Assembly (NCBI GenBank): GCA_950295325.1
Contig: OX485803.1
Coordinates: forward strand, 21,576,001 to 21,640,000
Source: Polytrichum commune
Lineage: Eukaryota > Streptophyta > Polytrichopsida > Polytrichales > Polytrichaceae
Reading direction: 5' to 3'
Length of the DNA stretch: 64,000 nucleotides
The first letter of the stretch is position 1. Every line of letters starts with the position of its first letter. Shown here in pieces: positions 36,504 through 48,722 of this stretch. Below the pieces are notes generated by a model. It saw nothing but the letters and a program-made list of their open reading frames with translations. It had not been told where the DNA came from and ran no database searches. Both the position numbers and the translations under genes were made by a program.

Positions 36504-36890
36504 TGAGAGGTGATAGCCCGATGACCTTAGAAGCAGAGGAGGAGCTTTTCGAACTCCAACTTACGACGACCCCGCGCGCACTTCCTCGAGCGAGCTTTGT
36601 TCAAACGAGTGCGCTGGCTTTTCAGTGCGCAGGCAGGACTTCCAACGAACGCAGCAGGAGCGACAAAGGAAGAAGAGTCCGTCAGGACGAAGGTTTACAA
36701 AGAAGTTAGCCTTGTACGGACGACAGTTGCGCGGATTTCGTCTCTGCCGTTCCTTCTCCGTTCCATCTCCGTTCGCGACAGTTCCACCTCAACGATCCCT
36801 CAGCTTCCTCACGCTCGTCCCCGTGACCCAAACACTTGTCGGAGGTAGGTGGGTGCATGACATCGGCTCTTGTCACCATCCCTTTTCTGT
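36504..36890 (-). other. GC-rich putative 5' exon of an unidentified minus-strand transcript
   Basis: Locally GC- and CpG-rich DNA in an AT-rich neighbourhood ends on the minus strand in CACCTCTCAG|GTAAGT, a near-perfect splice donor at 36,503/36,504. A further CAG|GTGAACG acceptor-like site lies near 36,433. This is what a promoter plus leader exon looks like. No coding sequence downstream could be identified with confidence. Confidence 0.3.
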
Positions 36891-36926
36891 CCATCTAATA
36901 AGCTTTCCCTGGCTTATGCCAACGTG

Positions 36927-37383
36927 GCATCTTCACTCGGGCATCTGGGTGGGTCTCAACAAATGTAAGACTGCCATGTGGCAACGTCATGAATATTTAT
37001 TTAAAGGCACACTCCGGTAGTCTGGGGGTCCACTCATAGTAGCTCGTACTATATCACATGGGTGTACAAAAGGGCTATAAATGAGCAATCGGCTTACAAA
37101 ATATATATACATAACATGGTTATAATTGTACCTTTAGCTTACAAAAGCTTCATGTAAATTTGTCATTTCTACTTGGGCATGTGAATGGGTCTCAACCAAT
37201 GTAAGGCTTCCATGTGGCAGCGCCATAATTATTTATTTAAAGGCACTTTACGGTAGTATGGGGTCCACTCATAGTAGCTTGTACTATATCATGGGTGTAC
37301 ACAAGGGATAAAATGAGCAATTGGCTTACAAACACATACATACAAACACCTATATATATGTATAGCATGGGTATTATTGTAGC
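36927..37383. repeat. Tandem duplication, unit about 236 bp
   Basis: Two direct copies (36,927-37,135 and 37,163-37,383) share GGGTCTCAACAAATGTAAG, ATTTATTTAAAGGCAC, GGGGTCCACTCATAGTAGCT and TGAGCAATCGGCTTACAAA with scattered changes. It is non-coding. Confidence 0.85.
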
Positions 37384-38119
37384 TAGTTACATTTGGGATA
37401 GAGGGCCCTTGAGTTCGGCAAATCATGAGCTAATTTCATCCATATGTTCCTCATGCCTATAATAGTCCATCCAAAAATTGCAACCCGCCATCCTTTTCAT
37501 CCAAACATACAAGCCCCTTGTCTCTTTGGATTTAATCTCTTTCTTCTGCCTTGCTAGATAGATAGCTAAATACGCCAACTTCCAATGGAGGCAAGTGTGA
37601 ATGAAAAAGCCTCTTAGCCTGAGGTCATTTTCCCTTTTGGGGGCGGGCTCTTAATATAGACAACTCAAACTTACATTGCAACATATTCAATTAACTATTT
37701 GTGTATCCTTTTTTTATTGGTGTTGTTGATACTCAACCCTAAACATCCCAAAGTGGAACTCTCAAATTCAAATGGTTGGATCTTGCTAGAGAAGAAATAT
37801 TGTTTAAACAATTTATTTTTGTCTTGGATGGAGGATTTGAAATTATATTACCTCGAAAAGCTTGTTCAAAAAAAATTTTAGAAATAAAAATCACAAATGA
37901 TTATTCTTTAAGAGCCATGAGGTGCGCTTACATCTGTAAGAACATTTTGATAGTTTGATCACTTCAAGATCATAATATCATTGCAAGTTTCCACCAAACT
38001 ATAATATCCATTTTTTCAACCATTCAAAATCAAGTTTGTCATCAGAACATTGAGATTTATAATCATGATCAGTTGTCAATATTCTTCAATCAAAAGCCAC
38101 TATAGAAGAACCAAAGTAA

Positions 38120-38230
38120 GTTTGTTGGCTCTGTCTATAGGACAGAGACTATGCATCAACTTCTTTGTTTCAAGAGCAAATTTCCGAACCACTTTATGTT
38201 CACACTTGGACGTTACTTGTTCTTGTTTTA
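38120..38230 (+). repeat. Dispersed repeat, copy 1 (partner at 48,546)
   Basis: AGGACAGAGACTATGCATCA, TTTCAAGAGCAAATTTCC and TTGTTCTTG align with the copy at 48,546-48,660. Both stay open in the same frame (GQRLCI...SRANF...SHLDVTCSC), hinting at a fragment of a once-coding element. Confidence 0.7.
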
Positions 38231-38238
38231 ACTAGTGT

Positions 38239-38370
38239 ATGGATGTCATCCTTTGATGGCGCCTCACAATTTATCTTTGGTGATAGTTCTCAATAAGCTC
38301 TTGATAAGTTCTTAAAAACATTTTAAGAAACAGTTCATCCATTAGGCCTTTAAAGGTTATATTTCTTAAG
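38239..38370 (+). repeat. Dispersed repeat, copy 1 (partner at 43,312)
   Basis: GCCTCACAATTTATCTTTGG, GATAGTTCTCAATAAG and TTAGGCCTTTAAAGGTTA align at roughly 75% with 43,312-43,432, which lies inside the long first intron of the RsmD-like gene. Confidence 0.55.
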
Positions 38371-40142
38371 ACCAGATGTCATTAATTCTTTACTCTACCA
38401 ATCTTGCACATCTCATTAATGAAATTCATAATCGTCCTTGCACACCCATTTAACCCATTCACTTATGATAGAGGCTTGTCAATGATACGTTTGAATAAGT
38501 GTTCACACTATGACCTTCCACCCTCATCTATCTTTCAACTTATCTTATCCCATTAATGATCAGGTCAGAACATGGAAGGCTCATTACACTATCATTGCAA
38601 TGTCACATAGACATGTGAAAACAAATTGATTACAAAGGTGCTACTTGGAAACCACGTATTGGAGCTTATTCTTTGAGGCCATGAGTGGGGAGGCTATGTC
38701 ACAAGTAACCTTCTCAACTAAATCAAATAGACTCATCGTGTGATCTTTCAATTAATGTGACTTACTATGTTGACTCCACTAAACATTTGAATTAGTCTGA
38801 CATTAAAATTGATGTGCCATGTTAATTAGAGTGGTCTTTGTTAACTTCGTTCCAATGATACTGTGAAAGCAAACACAGAAAATTAGCGTTAGTCACACCA
38901 GTGAACCTACTTAGTGTACATACAATCCTGGAGGCCAACCTCAGGTTCTGTGAACAACCATCATGAACTACAACCACTCCCCATCGATTGGCTCTTAGCC
39001 TAAGTTATAGCACAACGATTAACCTCGTGAATGAAGGTGAATTGCACCAGCCTTTATGACTTTAGCCTCCATTCATGGTTGGTGATCAACCTCCTACTGA
39101 CCAGCACCAAGCACACAATCCTCATGCATCACAAACTTCCTGAGGCCAAAAATTCATGTTCAACACAATAAAATGTTGAAATAACATCATAAACTTCCAA
39201 GTAACTTCATAGTAATTACATGATAATCCCATTTCTTCAATTACAAAACAACATTATACTACTTCGAATCAAATTGTTAAATACATACACTACAGAATAT
39301 ACATTTAAACGTAATAATAGCAATATGGACCACCCTTCGGAATTTTGTGATGTGAAGGTTGCTCACACGGTAAGTAAGCTATACCTCATTTCCAGCCTTG
39401 GTAAGCAATGTACAGTACAAAAGAGGTTGTTGAGGGTCAAGGGCTCCAATCTGAAAAAATTGTGTTTGACATATCTGTCCAACATCAGACTAAGAAGGTC
39501 CATTAGCCACCATTGAATTAAGTAACTTGAAAGTTAGGTAGAGAATTAATTCCTGTCAAAAACTAAGAATCCTCGAGAGATCATGTTTAACTCTTACTTA
39601 CCATACATTTGCCATACATAGAAATTCTTATATGGATTTAATAGCAAAGCGGAGATTACAGTGAGAAGCAGAATGCAACAAGTACCTGTCTCTGCATGGT
39701 ACAAGATATATTCCTGGAAACATCAATGCTTCAAGTCCACCTTTGAAAAGTGAATTACAATTACTGGCTCCCTTTCATGACATCTCTGAATGGATGGTCT
39801 CTACCACCAAAATCAGTTTCCGAAGACATTTTAATCTTGTCTTGTCACATGTTGTGTTGGTGTAACTGCAGATGCTGAGATCTTCGCTTGACTTTCAGTT
39901 TCCAGAACACATTTATTTGGCTGGGCAAGAATCAAAACCATGCGTCGACCCTTCTACATTAAACAGCTAGCTCCAGCTCAAATATCTAGAGACAGGTCAT
40001 AGCTGCTCCTGAGATTTCATCAGGCCATGATTGAACCATGCAGGATTGGCCATCTCAGAATTTGCAACATAAGTGCACAACATTTCATTGTGTTTACACC
40101 CATGCCAGTGCTGATAAGTTGCTCTGCATGAAAATAAGTGCA

Positions 40143-43100
40143 TCAATCATCTTTTGCCCAAGATGGTCCATATATAGCCACATGGGTCCGCCCATAGCGC
40201 CTATCCTTGATCTGCAGCAATAACATCAAGGTCTCATTAATCATCAAAATCATTCTGAGTAAGCTGCAACTACAAGCACAATGAACATCTCAACTGGCAG
40301 AAAACACCTATCCTTTTGTGACAGACAACTAAGCAAGTATGAATCTTAGTACACCATTTTACCCCACAGATCAGATCTGGCTTTCCCCTTCATACAAATA
40401 CCAATGCCACTCAAATGTAGGAAAGTCGAGCATTACCTTGACAAGCACACCACATGTTTCTGGCATCTCTCGTTTTGATTTTATTGGGTACTCCACCACC
40501 TGACGCAAAGAAGTCAAATGATTATCTCGTGGAGGAGAGAAATCCTCCTATACACTTCAAGGGTGAAGAGAGATTTAGGAGTTCGAGCAAACGATACGCC
40601 ACAAGGTTCACAAATAGGAATGAATAAATAAACCCAATCTTGGTGAAAATAAACCTGTTTGCTACTTTGTACGGGCAAAATACTCTATGATTTGTTGATG
40701 TGAAGATGCTCATCATCATGAAACGTGTATGTGTTACTCACAATACAAGTGTCCTCCTTGACAAGTGGTGATGTTGAGAGCTGCTCCATGAGCTCAGGAA
40801 AATTCACTGCTTCATATGGAGGAGTTACACTGATGTAGTCAAACTGACCCCCAAGTATTTCAGCTTCACCAGATCAGAAAAATGTAAATATCAGTTTCGA
40901 AATCCCACTATTTCCTTTGGCAAACAAACAAGCTTGAAATAGACTCTTTGCAGATAGTGGAGGCCTTCTGCCACATACTTGCAAACAGCTCATGGTCTAT
41001 GTAACTATACTAAACATCTGATGTAGTGTGGCCCACAATATTCATCATCAACCCACATTAATTGTCTTGCAATCACTGGGTGGCACCTAGAGAGGGTGAC
41101 ATTTGCCACTGGTGCCGTGGTGTTGCATGACACAAGTCATGAAGACCCGATCCCAAGAAAATTTACTAAGGGGAAGATACATTTTCCTGGAACACCTTCA
41201 TCGAGGAATAAGGTACTCCAAGAAGCGATTTTGATGCTTCTTCAGCTTATGTTCAAACCGAGAATGGCTGATGGAAGGTATGAATTCAGACCAGAAACAT
41301 CCACTGCACTGCAGACACCAGAGCTAAAGGTGAAGATGGACAATGATTGTGTAAATGTAAGCTAGCATACCTCCACGCTCAGCTGCCTGCTTTAGCAAAG
41401 CTTCGACTTGTGCAGTATGCACAACAGTTTGGCCATCAAAGCCAGTCACTGACAAGTTGGGGTCCAGCACTTGTGCTACCACCCAGGGGTCCATCTCAAC
41501 AAAATGTGCCTACAACCAGACAACAAAGTTTAAAGACTTTCACCAAATGATCCTTCTGAAACATTAATCTTGAAATATCTGGAAAAGAAAATATTCTAAG
41601 CTTACCATTGCAACAAACACAGAGATTGGACTTTGCCTTTCTGCACCTCAAAAATATAATTTTACAGTAAGAGTCCACACATAGTTACAACGAACTTCAG
41701 CAATTCGACCCCATCATTCCCTACGATACTTACAAGACCAGAAAATGATCTTACCGACTCACAACCCCTGCTAAGTGCCTCAATCCCAACAGATCCTGTG
41801 CCACTGTAAAGATCCAACCATCGGCCAGGGGGTAAGCTTGCTGAGCATCCACCCAAAGCCTGAACAGAACAAACAAACCTCCAATTTACTTAGAAAATAT
41901 ATGAAGCATTTTACTACAGTAGTACATTCCATGACAACCAAGACAAAACTACCAAGTAATGACTGCTGGAATATTTTATCAATATTTAATAAGAAACTCT
42001 TAATAACCATTGCAAGGTCATGGGTCATGTAGGATATGTGCTCCAACCTGCAATATATTGAACACTGCTCCTCGTACTACTTCCATCATGGGCCGCACAT
42101 TTGCATCTGCCGGTGATACCAACTTCCTACCTCCCACTTTGCCAGCCATAACCTGATCAAAGAATCAGGTGCTGTCAAATAACCTAGGGATTTCTTAGTG
42201 ATGCCGCACTTTAGTAGAATTTTTTAGATTCTGGAGCACTTATCCAAGCTGTGTCTTGTTCATGGTGCTTTCTTGAAGGGAGGACTTAAAATTTCCAAAA
42301 ACTGCGCCAAAGTCCGTCTGCATGCTGAGCCTCACGATCGATCCAAATCAGTTCTACTAGTGCCTTCGTGTCATGTCCTTGTTATACTTCACAAAAAATG
42401 CTCGACTGCATAAAATCCAAAATTTTACATAGTACCAGGTAGATATATTTTTGATGCTACATTTCATGAGAACAGGCACTTCAGATGATCTGAACACACA
42501 AATGCCAGAAGAGCTGGATGAGCAAGTCCAACTGGTTTTTGGAATCAGTAAGATGCATTTCTTTTGCCAGTTATCACTGAAGGATTAAAAAATGGCTGGA
42601 AAGGTATCCTATGAAGCCTGTTTATTGAGAATCCTTCTCACCTACATCCATGTCTGGTTTACGGGCGGACTTGATGGATACATGAGAAGCTCCGACTTAA
42701 CAGTTTCAAACTATTCTATGATCCCAACATTCATAAACATTAGTTCAATTGGAGTTTTTCTTGAGTAATATTCCACCTGATCCATGAGGATAACTTAACT
42801 TTTAGATTCTAAATCGTAGTAGGAAAATTCAAAGAGCTGACATACCCGCAACAGCTTGTGAGTAAGCCTAGGACCATCGTCCTCCACGCCTTGAGATGCA
42901 TTACGCTGCATTTTCTCTTCCTGCACCTGTCTCTCTTGCTCGAGCTGTTGCCTCAATCGCACGGGCACTTGCACACCTGCTACTTCCATCATCTGTTTCC
43001 ATCACAGTCCCACTCTTTTCTTTTACTCCAATGTGGCTAGGGTGGTCTAAGTTCAATCCTTTTCAATCAAATCTGGAAACTACAAGAGACTGTGTTGCTC

Positions 43101-44461
43101 CATTTTAGTCAAGAAAATTCACTCAGGATAAGTATCATGGTCATCAAGAGAGGTGAGCCCTACGAATTAAAGTGACCTCAGAATTTCTCATACAAACTAA
43201 AAGACTATCAAATTTCTCACCAAGACAATGAACTTTGTGATTATGATGAGTTTCCTTCTGAAATCTTTATGAATGGACCAACAGCATTTATAAGTTTTTA
43301 GCCGTATTGATGTAATCCTTTCGTGGTGTCTCACAACTATTCTTTTGTGATACTTCTCAAGAAATCCTTAAAATTGTTGGTTTATAATACATCTTAGAAA
43401 ATGCTTAACCCTCAGGCTTTAAGGGTTAAGATTGTTCAATTTGCAAGTTCATCCTTCCGTAAGGTTTTGCACTTGCAGAAAGAAACCTAAGATTGTTCGT
43501 TCGAGGCATATCTACTACAGAAAATCTCCATCATCGAAGTCTTCAGTGTGACAAGCATGCTCATCGCAGGCAGGGGCTCAGACTCGTTATTACAAATCAA
43601 GCCCATGCTGAAGGGGGAGATTTAAGCAAGCACCTTGCCTTCTCTGTGGAATCAAAATCAATCTTCCATCCCTCATCGATATTGTACACGTCCTCTTCAA
43701 CCACAGCCCCTTCACCTCGCTTGCTCTTCCCCTTGCTTGAGCGTCTGTCAGCTACAACAGGAGAATTCCACTCTCACACTTCAAAAATGTCACAAGCCCA
43801 TGAAAATGCATAAGGGAAAGTCATCTTTACGCCGTGCGAGTTCATTCCAGAAAATGTCGCTCTTGCGCCAAAACACGACACAAACAAGATGGCATTGAAG
43901 AAAAACATCTTATCCGTTGCCCCAAAAATATCGTAAAAAAAGAGCATTAAAAGAAGGAAAAGAAGAACAAAGTGAACAAGCAAACTCCCCGCAATTTCTA
44001 GAACTCAGCCATTGTTGTACACAAATTGCACCTCAAACAAGCGCGGAAATGCTCCACACTCGCAGGACGAAATAATCCTTGCAAGATGGAATTGAGGCAA
44101 ATTATCCTATCCATACCCCCATTGGCTAAAAAGAGCATTAAAAGAAGAAAAAGAAGAAGAAAGTGAACAAGCACAATCCACCGCAATTTCTAGAATTCAG
44201 CCATTCTTATACACAAATTGCACCTTAAACAACCGCGGAAATGATCCACACTCATAGGGCGAAATAATCCCGGAAAGGAAGAAGGCCCCACAATGGAACT
44301 TGGGAGTGTGAAGTAAGAGAGGGCGTACATGAAGGAGGAGGGCGACGAGAAGCGGCACAGGTGACATGGCGAGGGGCGCGAGTGGGCGGAAGCGAGGTGA
44401 CGCTGACCTTGCGAGTGAAGGGCGTGGAGGACAAGGGATTCCACGCCAACACAGACATCAT
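40143..44461 (-). CDS. RSMD: RsmD-type rRNA guanine-N2 methyltransferase, plastid
   Basis: SAM-dependent enzyme of the RsmD family. The bacterial member makes m2G966 in 16S rRNA, and plants have a chloroplast counterpart. Certain exons: 42846-42992, 42048-42152, 41755-41859, 41371-41509, 40742-40863, 40437-40499 and 40143-40211, all in phase, 249 residues. Landmarks are GKVGGRKLVSP and RPMMEVVRGAVFNIL (RsmD N-terminus), LDLYSGTGSVGIEALSRGC (SAM motif I), HFVEMDPW (the acidic motif II), FDYISVTPPYEAV (motif IV) and RYGRTHVAIYG at the end. The start is less sure. The best candidate begins at 44461 (MMSVLAWNPLSSTPFTRK, plastid-like) with donors at AAG|GTCAGC or CAA|GTTCCA, leaving a first intron of about 1.3-1.4 kb. 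The frame at 42992 (MMEVAGVQV) could itself start a shorter protein. Confidence 0.88.
43312..43432 (+). repeat. Dispersed repeat, copy 2 (partner at 38,239)
   Basis: GGTGTCTCACAACTATTCTT, TTGTGATACTTCTCAAGAAA and CTCAGGCTTTAAGGGTTAAG match 38,239-38,370. Confidence 0.5.
43905..44275. repeat. Tandem duplication of about 191 bp in the first intron of RSMD
   Basis: Two direct copies share AAAAAGAGCATTAAAAGAAG, CGCAATTTCTAGAA, TCAGCCATT, CACAAATTGCACCT and GGCGAAATAATCC-like blocks about 191 bp apart, with about 90% identity by eye over 142 bp. They sit next to the GC-rich presumed first exon. Confidence 0.85.
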
Positions 44462-44985
44462 CGGAAGCTCAACGACACAACTTAGCCTCCGCAGCGAGGA
44501 AGGCGAGGAAGGGAGGATGCTGAAGTTCGCAGTAACTTAAGTTAGCTTTGGAATCGAATGGGATAGGAATTCAGTGCTTCGAAATGTGAAATTCTCCTCT
44601 GTGTAGGAGAAATGCCGGTCGTGTGTTTGTGTGTGAGGACTGTCCACACTGATGAAGCTGAAGTTGAAGGTGAAGATGAAGATGAAGATGTGGAGGGGTT
44701 TAGGGTTTAGTGTATTGAATATACACAGAGAGTATCTCCACTCATGGAGCCGCAAATGGGCCTCTACCTGCAACATTTTTAATTTTATAAGGCAAAACTG
44801 CATAAAGGGTATCGCTCATACACTGATATGTGCAATTAGGGTGGGTTTTCATGTCTGTCAATACCCACTAGATTCTAGATAATAGTGGGTTGGATGTGTT
44901 CTCATGAAGATAACAATAACAACCAATCAACCACATTTTGGTTGTCTACTACTGTAGAGTATGAAGGGTTGTGACCATGGGGCCA

Positions 44986-45288
44986 CTACACTAAATATGA
45001 TATTTAGTGTTAGATACACTAAATACGAACACTACACTAAATATCACTAACCCTATGAAAGTAAGTAACATTAAATGTAAACTCAAACACTAAATATCAT
45101 CTATGGTAATATGTGAAAATTACATGCACAAATTTAGTGTTTAGTAGGAAAGAGGTGGCAACAAGGAAGGCGGCAGCAACGCATTTATGTCTAACACTAA
45201 TTATCAAAGAATTGAAAATTAGTGTTGAGCATAGTAGGGTGGTAAAACACTAAATCTAATCAAACACTAAATATCATATTTAGTGTAG
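44986..45288. mobile_element. 303 bp MITE with perfect 25 bp inverted ends
   Basis: The left end CTACACTAAATATGATATTT then AGTGT is the exact reverse complement of the right end (45,264-45,288). Each end is itself nearly palindromic. Further internal ACACTAAAT / TTTAGTGT motifs recur in both orientations. If the outer TA is a target duplication, the element runs CACTAAAT...ATTTAGTG, which suits a Tc1/mariner-like TA target or a CACTA-type end. No coding capacity. Confidence 0.8.
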
Positions 45289-48200
45289 TTATCATGTGTT
45301 CACTAAACACTATAAATTAGAATGCTTAGTTGGTGAATACGAATCCTACCCCACTAAAATTCATCTACATTTGTTCTTACAGCTCCCACCAGAGTTTCGT
45401 GTGCGAGCGACATACTTGGAAACCCACCCTTAGGTTGTCCCATGTTAATATATCGACATTTTGCATTATTTTGAATATCCCACTATCTAAATACCAAAAT
45501 AAAACATTCATTATTTTATTGTGGTTGCTATATGGTTGAATAAACAATGTTATAAGTTTTTGTGATATGGGTTTGACCGAGATAATATTCATGAAAAAAG
45601 AGGCAACCTAATTGCACATATTAGTGTAGACATGCATGTTCCCCATATAGCAATAATTTGAACACTTATATATTGAGTGGTATGTGGTTAGGTGTGGATC
45701 TAAGAACAAACACCAAAAATATATGTGTTCAATTGGACTTTGTGCTCAAAATATGCTAACCACTCTAGGCCCAACACTGTAGTCAACACAATTAGAGGGG
45801 GCCTATCCCTTAATTAGCAAGAGGGTTTTCACTTTGATAGTTAATGAAATATTCAAAAGTTACAAGGAAAATGATTATAGACACGGTTCGGGATTTTCTA
45901 ATCAAATTGCATTAATTGTGTGTGTTCGTATCTCAATATAAGTGGATGCAACCCAGTGAGCATAATATTGTTCAACATTTAGTGCTCGTTTTATAGGCCT
46001 TCGGAATATAAGAGTTGGATGCTCGGAAAGTTGTGCAAGGAGACTCAAGGCCGCTTCACAATATGGCCGTGGGATCGAAAGGCCAAACTTTGTTGAGAGT
46101 CCAAATAAATGGGCTAAAAATAGATGATAAAAATATAGGAATTGTAGCCTTTGGTTGGACATAGTGTGAAGCCTCCAAAGCTAAGCCCAAAGTCCAAACC
46201 CATACCATTTGTCCAATTTCTATCCATTGTTCTCCTCATCAATCAATCCATTCAGTTTTTGAAATTTTCCTCTCACCTTCTAATCATGAATTCCAAAAGT
46301 GAACGCATTATAGTTTTATTTTTTATTTTCATGGTTACAAGTATGTCATTGTGGGCATATTGACATTGCAAAAACTTGTAATTTTTCAAAAAAAAATGCC
46401 TAGATGATGATGATGATGATGGCAGTATATATTATATAATAACAGAGGATCAATTATCAGAGGAAATTTTTGCAATTAAGAAAATATAGAGGTTTTTTGG
46501 AACACACATTTATGAGATCATTTTCAGATTGTGAATTTTTAAAGCAGATAAGAGTGAGTAATCTATATTTCAATATTTATGTACTTTATTAGGATTTTTT
46601 TTGAAATACACATTTCAGATAAATAGTATACAACTTCTATTATTGTAAGGTAATGTTGTGAAGCTATTAACATTCATTTAAAACTATTTGTTTTCAATAA
46701 ACCATCCATTGTTTGGATGAAACAAATAGCAAAGGGTTTTGAGACATTTTATAATATTCAATTTATTCTAAGAGCAATAGACGATGGTCACAACCTTATT
46801 CTAGCATCCTCTTATAACTTTATATGTATTATTACCGAAATGGATATTATTTAGGTTTATTATAAGGGATTATAGACGTGGAATGCAAATTTTGAAACTA
46901 CAATTTGGGATGAGCTGGACGGACTTGTGGTCGGACATTATTTCATAAGTCAAAAATTGAAAAGAAGACTATAAAATGCGCATTTTAAGCTTACAAATTC
47001 TTTGGTGATGCTGCATATCTTATAAGGCCTTGGTTTTACTCACCATTCAAGAAAAAAAATGATTTTCTAAAAGAAAAACATTTTGAAATTTTATTAATCA
47101 AACATTTATATGGCTTGTGAAAATAACATTTGGGATTTTGAAAAGAAGATGATGTATGTTACTAAAAAAAATTGACATGTCATTTTGGAATATGCTTATT
47201 GTTATTGTATTTTTATATCTCCACAATTTATGCATTCTAAATAATTCCAAATTAAAACCAACATATCACTAGGAAAAATACAACAAGTAGATATGTTTCA
47301 TATTTTGGAATCGTCATTATGAAAAATAAAAAAGTTGTAAGAGATAAATCCACAAGCTAAAAAAAAAAATTATAGAAGCATGAGAAGAAATAAAATATGA
47401 GGAGAATGATCTATGTTAAAAAAAAAGGAAAAAAGAAGAAGATGAAGAACTTGTTAATTGATTCAAACCGAATTTATATATTACTAGCGAAGAGCTTTTA
47501 CAAAAGTCATTTCGAAAAAAATTAAAGTTTTTAGTTTTGAAATTGTACATACGATGACAATGATAACAACTAAGATGAAAAATTAGCATATAAAATTATA
47601 AGGTTTATTTATCAAACAATCAAATTGGTAGTCTATTCTTTGAAATAATTTATTTATTATTTTAAAAATTTTCATCAAGCATGTGTTAGTTTTGTCATTT
47701 TTCCAAAGAGATCAATGGCTTTATCATGAAAGTTATGCTTCCCTTTTGACGTTGATATTGACATGATTATTGATATTGGTGTATTTTTCCACATCTAGAA
47801 ATAAACTAGTATGGAATTCCACACCATCCGTGGTTGTAGCTGATATATGTTTCATGACTTGTCTGACTTGGTGATGCCACTTATCTAGAGCGTCATAAAA
47901 TTTGCCATCTTGCCGATTATTTTCTAAAATACTATAAGCTATTTTGTTTTCTTTGTACGCATAAAAAATGATATCAAATTTTTTATGCATATGACAACCA
48001 TTTGCTTATATTTTGGTAGCATTACAATTATTTTAGCATGGAGTTTTATCCATGTGTCAATTTTTACAACCAAAAGAGCAAAAAAAAAAAAAACATAAAA
48101 CATGAGTCAAAATGGCCTTAAAAAATTAATTATAGCACATGCACAAATCCTCAAACCAAAATTGTGATCGGTATTAAAAGAAAAGAAAGATGGAATAAAT

Positions 48201-48545
48201 TGCCAAAAAAAGAAGGTGAAAGGTATATTTATTAATGACAAAGTCTTTTCATTGTAATGAGGGGAACTAGGGCTCAATTCCCAATAGTAATGGAGGGAAA
48301 AGGGGGCATGGTGGTTGGGGATGAGAGTGCGGCGAAAGCCCTTTGGTCCCCAATTGGTCCCAATCCTCAATCCAACATTTTTTTTTAAATTCACAATTAG
48401 GGTAGAAAAATCTTACCTTGTTTTTGGCCGATCCTTTCAAGTTCAAGCTCTATTTTCTCCTTTAAGTGCAATGAGTTGAAGCACCTTTGAATCCTCGTAC
48501 ATTCAATTTGCCTCCTCTTCTTCTACTTCAACTTTCACCACCACC

Positions 48546-48660
48546 TTTGTTGGATATGTGTGTAGGACAGAGACTATGCATCGACTTCTCTATTTCAAGA
48601 GCAAATTTCCTAATTACTTTGCATTCACACTTGGATGTAACTTGTTCTTGCTATTTTTGG
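48546..48660 (+). repeat. Dispersed repeat, copy 2 (partner at 38,120)
   Basis: AGGACAGAGACTATGCATCG, TATTTCAAGAGCAAATTTCC and CACTTGGATGTAACTTGTTC match 38,120-38,230 at about 85% by eye. Confidence 0.7.
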
Positions 48661-48691
48661 TCCAATATATTTAATGTGGATGTTAACTACG

Positions 48692-48696
<5 letters not shown>

Positions 48697-48722
<26 letters not shown>
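48697..48722. repeat. TA dinucleotide microsatellite
   Basis: About 13 uninterrupted TA units. Confidence 0.9.

Larger units (their letters stand above)
37384..40142. other. AT-rich intergenic region
   Basis: It contains two dispersed repeat fragments (38,120-38,230 and 38,239-38,370) that recur at 48,546-48,660 and 43,312-43,432. No supported gene. The right end is the 3' flank of the RsmD-like gene. Confidence 0.45.

Noticed and set aside
36479-37020. Overlapping plus-strand frames of 76-131 codons
   Set aside because: They lie in the GC-rich leader and run into the tandem duplication. No conserved motif, and the splice signals there are on the minus strand.
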